From Paludibacteraceae bacterium (GTDB taxonomy: Bacteria > Bacteroidota > Bacteroidia > Bacteroidales > Paludibacteraceae), in contig JAFTIM010000002.1 in assembly GCA_017456885.1 (NCBI GenBank), forward strand, positions 62,001 through 126,000: a stretch of DNA of 64,000 nt, in the 5' to 3' direction. Positions 61,832-64,000 of the stretch are shown piece after piece; positions within the stretch are counted from its first letter, which is position 1; each line of letters opens with the position of its first letter. The position numbers were made by a program, and so were the translations under genes. The notes beneath the pieces were generated by a model, which worked only from the letters and a program-made list of their open reading frames with translations, did no database searches and was not told the DNA's origin.

Positions 61832-62707
61832 TTATTCAACACCGAACCTAAAGACCGATTCTTCTGTTGTGAGATTATAACTACCTAAAAACTCACTCAA
61901 CAAATCGGGAGCCGGGGTATGATACAAAGCAGGAAGTATCTCTTCCGGTTGAAACAAATCGCCCATCAACTCTTCTTTTGAAAAACCTTTTTCTCCAAAC
62001 CGTTGAAAATCATCGTTTGCAAGTTCTATAGAAACCAAACCTATTCCAAACTTTTGAGCAAATACTTTCAGTTTATCTGGAACTTTTTGATCTTGAGAAT
62101 GCAAGAATGCAAAATAAGAGCGATGTACGTACATCGAATGCGATACAGCCTCAAAAATATATTGTTCCCAACCATCTAACGACTGCTTTACTTCTACCGA
62201 AATCACTTCTAAATAATTTTTCCCAAACAAATTCCCAATTTTAATACCTATTAAATCAGGATTTGCCCATTTAGCATTTCCTCTTTTATTTGCAACCTCA
62301 TGACTACATCTATTGGCTTTAGTTTTTAGCCATTCCAACAAAATCGGATATAAATCTTTTTCCGTATTATGCTTTTTTGTATTTTTTTTAGGATCTGCTT
62401 CTTGAAGAATTTGCTGTTGAGATAAATAGTAGCCTTGCTTTTTGCCCGGACATATTATCAAAGAATCCGACTTACCTGCCAATATACTTGTCATTGTTAC
62501 GATAGTATTCTCTGGCACTCCGATATTTAATTCCTTATTTAGATTTGCATATTCTTTTATTATATCGGATGTGGACATCGTATTAGAAGAATCGTGCTTC
62601 TCATTCTTCTCAAGAATATAACTGACTATCTTCTCTACTTTTTGAGAACAATTTAAATCGCTCCTTTCAGATAAGTTTTTTAACACATCTTTTTCTATTG
62701 TATCCAT
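61832..62707 (-). CDS. HrgA/COG2958-like nuclease-fold protein
   Basis: The 291-aa protein has an N-terminal winged-helix-like region (1-105) and a C-terminal PD-(D/E)XK-type core: WANPDLIGIK (Asp), VISVEVKQSL (E-x-K) and a helix with HSMYVHRSYFAF. Related proteins are found near restriction systems (HrgA of Helicobacter). It lies five bases after the FISUMP gene in the same direction. No methylase is adjacent. It could be a stand-alone restriction or defence nuclease. Confidence 0.7.
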   Translation of the reverse strand: MDTIEKDVLKNLSERSDLNCSQKVEKIVSYILEKNEKHDSSNTMSTSDIIKEYANLNKELNIGVPENTIVTMTSILAGKSDSLIICPGKKQGYYLSQQQILQEADPKKNTKKHNTEKDLYPILLEWLKTKANRCSHEVANKRGNAKWANPDLIGIKIGNLFGKNYLEVISVEVKQSLDGWEQYIFEAVSHSMYVHRSYFAFLHSQDQKVPDKLKVFAQKFGIGLVSIELANDDFQRFGEKGFSKEELMGDLFQPEEILPALYHTPAPDLLSEFLGSYNLTTEESVFRFGVE

Positions 62708-62712
62708 ACTTT

Positions 62713-63567
62713 CTATTTTTTTACAAAACGTACTATAAATTTTCTATCATCATAACTATTACTTATTTTAAATGATGACCTAATAATATTTAAACAATAA
62801 TGATAAGTACCGTTAGAACCTGTATAGGAATCCTTCGTCCAAAAACTACACGAAATACCTTTACCATTAGTTACCCAAGATAAACTTCCTGAAACAACTT
62901 TCCTAGACTGATAACCTGAAAAAGGTAAAAACAGGACATTATTATTAATCTTAGACTTTACAACCCAACCACCTGAACGTAGCAACCAATCACATTCGTC
63001 TATCAACTCTTGAGCTTGTGCTTGAGTTGGTTTTACTCCTCCTGATATTGATTCTCCTCCTTGTACAAATGATCCCGCTCCTCCTACGGCTTTTGCTCCA
63101 TAGTCCCAAGTAGCCCATTTGGTACCACTTGTCAAGCCAAGGTCTATATATTCGTACCCATTAGTATCTAATTCTCCTGCAGTGGCATACCACTTTGGAT
63201 ACACTACAATATTTCGGGTTAGCATAGATAAAGTATCTGTAGTCAAATAATATATTCCAGTACCATCTGCTTTCGTATTCCACTCAAAGGAGTGATAACC
63301 ATCCTTTTCAAAAAGATTAACAGGTCTAAAACCATAAGGAAATCCGTATAATACAGTATCTACTACAGCTTCACCTTCTCCTCCATTAGGCATATAGGTT
63401 ACAGTGTAGTGGAAATCGTCGGTAGTGCTTGCTGCAAAATTGATACTATCTACATCCGATACCTTAAACTCGTACACGTTGCCATCGGTTTTGTGTACAT
63501 ACATACTCTGTGCCGCAGCTCCTGCCACAGCAAGCATAAAAGCAAAAACAAGTGTTAATTTTTTCAT
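62713..63567 (-). CDS. Secreted InlB-repeat / FISUMP-like protein
   Basis: The 284-aa precursor has a signal peptide (MKKLTLVFAFMLAVAGAAA). It then shows MYVHKTDGNVYEFKVSDVDS, a Listeria-Bacteroides (InlB B) repeat (YTVTYMPNGGEGE to VVYPKWYA, about 54-132), and a FISUMP-like domain starting YEYIDLGLTSGTKWAT. It is a surface or secreted protein of unknown ligand, in the same family group as 25548. Confidence 0.8.
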   Translation of the reverse strand: MKKLTLVFAFMLAVAGAAAQSMYVHKTDGNVYEFKVSDVDSINFAASTTDDFHYTVTYMPNGGEGEAVVDTVLYGFPYGFRPVNLFEKDGYHSFEWNTKADGTGIYYLTTDTLSMLTRNIVVYPKWYATAGELDTNGYEYIDLGLTSGTKWATWDYGAKAVGGAGSFVQGGESISGGVKPTQAQAQELIDECDWLLRSGGWVVKSKINNNVLFLPFSGYQSRKVVSGSLSWVTNGKGISCSFWTKDSYTGSNGTYHYCLNIIRSSFKISNSYDDRKFIVRFVKK

Positions 63568-63602
63568 TTCTTTTTAGTTTTTTTTAATTGGTTAATAATG
63601 AT

Positions 63603-64000
63603 TTATTTCTTGATAAATTTTACAAGCACATCGGCCACTTGCAGCACGTAGGTGCTTTCGGGCAGCGCGGCCACGTCTATGTCGCACCCTGTGCCGCTCA
63701 ACACCACCCGCCCCGAGAGATCTATCACTCGGTAAGCAGCGTTCGGCTCCACGCCTTTCACTCGTAGCACACCGCACACGGGGTTTGGAAATACGCTCAC
63801 TTGTACCTGCACGTTGTCCAATTCCGTCGTACTCATCTCCAAAAAATAGATGCGGCGGGCTGTTTTGCCCGTGCTTTGTGCATCGGGCACTTCACCGCAA
63901 AACGACAAGGCGCGTAGCGTGGAAATCTCGTACACGGTGGTCGTGCCATCGGTGGTTTCCACCACCATGGCCGTCTCTTCGGCTCGGCACAGGCACACGC
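63603..64000 (-). CDS. C-terminal part of a T9SS cargo protein (truncated by window)
   Basis: The frame runs off the right edge; about 132 aa are seen. The end has VSVFPNPVCGVLRVKG, a VIDLSGRVVLSG strand and final VLVKFIKK, matching the type A T9SS sorting domain (C-terminal signal for outer-membrane export). A DGTTTVYEISTLRALSF block precedes it, as in the next gene's DVDSINF unit. GC is higher than in the neighbours. Confidence 0.75.
   Translation of the reverse strand, partial: VCLCRAEETAMVVETTDGTTTVYEISTLRALSFCGEVPDAQSTGKTARRIYFLEMSTTELDNVQVQVSVFPNPVCGVLRVKGVEPNAAYRVIDLSGRVVLSGTGCDIDVAALPESTYVLQVADVLVKFIKK

Overview
The window is a Bacteroidota chromosome segment, most likely order Bacteroidales. 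Many genes and both tRNAs have the Bacteroidota-type promoter -7 box TAnnTTTG (TATATTTG, TATTTTTG, TATCTTTG) just upstream. Other pointers are a type IX secretion C-terminal domain at the right edge, a GH95 fucosidase lipoprotein, the argR-GNAT-argG arrangement, the rpmF-yceD pair and FISUMP-like secreted proteins.

Bases 1 to about 15,784 are an integrated mobile element, best read as a prophage whose left end lies outside the window. From left to right it has: an iteron-like array of twelve GACAACA heptamers; a small HTH gene; a Uma2-like nuclease-fold gene; a compact run of about 18 same-strand genes (1428-12473), many overlapping by ATGA; three type II toxin-antitoxin modules; and a tyrosine recombinase facing the 3' end of tRNA-Thr(CGU). 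The long run holds no recognisable terminase, portal, tape-measure, tail or baseplate gene. It has a capsid-protein candidate, two neighbouring beta-rich proteins that may be related to each other, several small proteins with one or two membrane segments, a Lys/Arg-rich 62-aa protein, a transglutaminase-like protein and a lysis cassette (holin, one-piece spanin, membrane-anchored muramidase). This suggests a tailless, possibly membrane-containing phage comparable in size and style to FLiP-like viruses. The jelly-roll fold is inference and needs structure prediction. No replication protein or packaging ATPase is visible; either may lie to the left.

From 15.8 kb onward the content is chromosomal. 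15.9-18.3 kb is the argR-GNAT-argG operon. 19.2-23.2 kb holds a sodium symporter, a conserved Bacteroidota protein, a polyprenyl synthase and ddl. 23.3-28.9 kb is an accessory stretch with an ATPase_2-family protein, membrane proteins, a secreted trypsin-like protease and FISUMP-like proteins; one gene there is thrown out of frame inside its signal peptide by a 7-bp tandem repeat. 29.2-39.3 kb carries rluD, a PASTA protein, rpmH, tRNA-Leu, a hotdog thioesterase, prfA, a GH95 enzyme, lon and a methyltransferase. 39.4-45.8 kb has tsaE, rubrerythrin, two formylglycine-enzyme-like lipid/secreted proteins, an S9 peptidase, ridA and rpsF-rpsR-rplI. 46-53 kb runs on the plus strand with a ModF-like ABC protein, a clan-D glycosidase, an M23 peptidase, a strongly folded non-coding RNA candidate and small secreted proteins. 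53-61.8 kb has mnmE, a fused Nfn/SudAB-like oxidoreductase, a NahK-like sugar kinase, rpmF-yceD, phoH and an ECF sigma factor. The right end has an HrgA-like nuclease-fold protein, an InlB-repeat/FISUMP protein and a truncated T9SS cargo gene.
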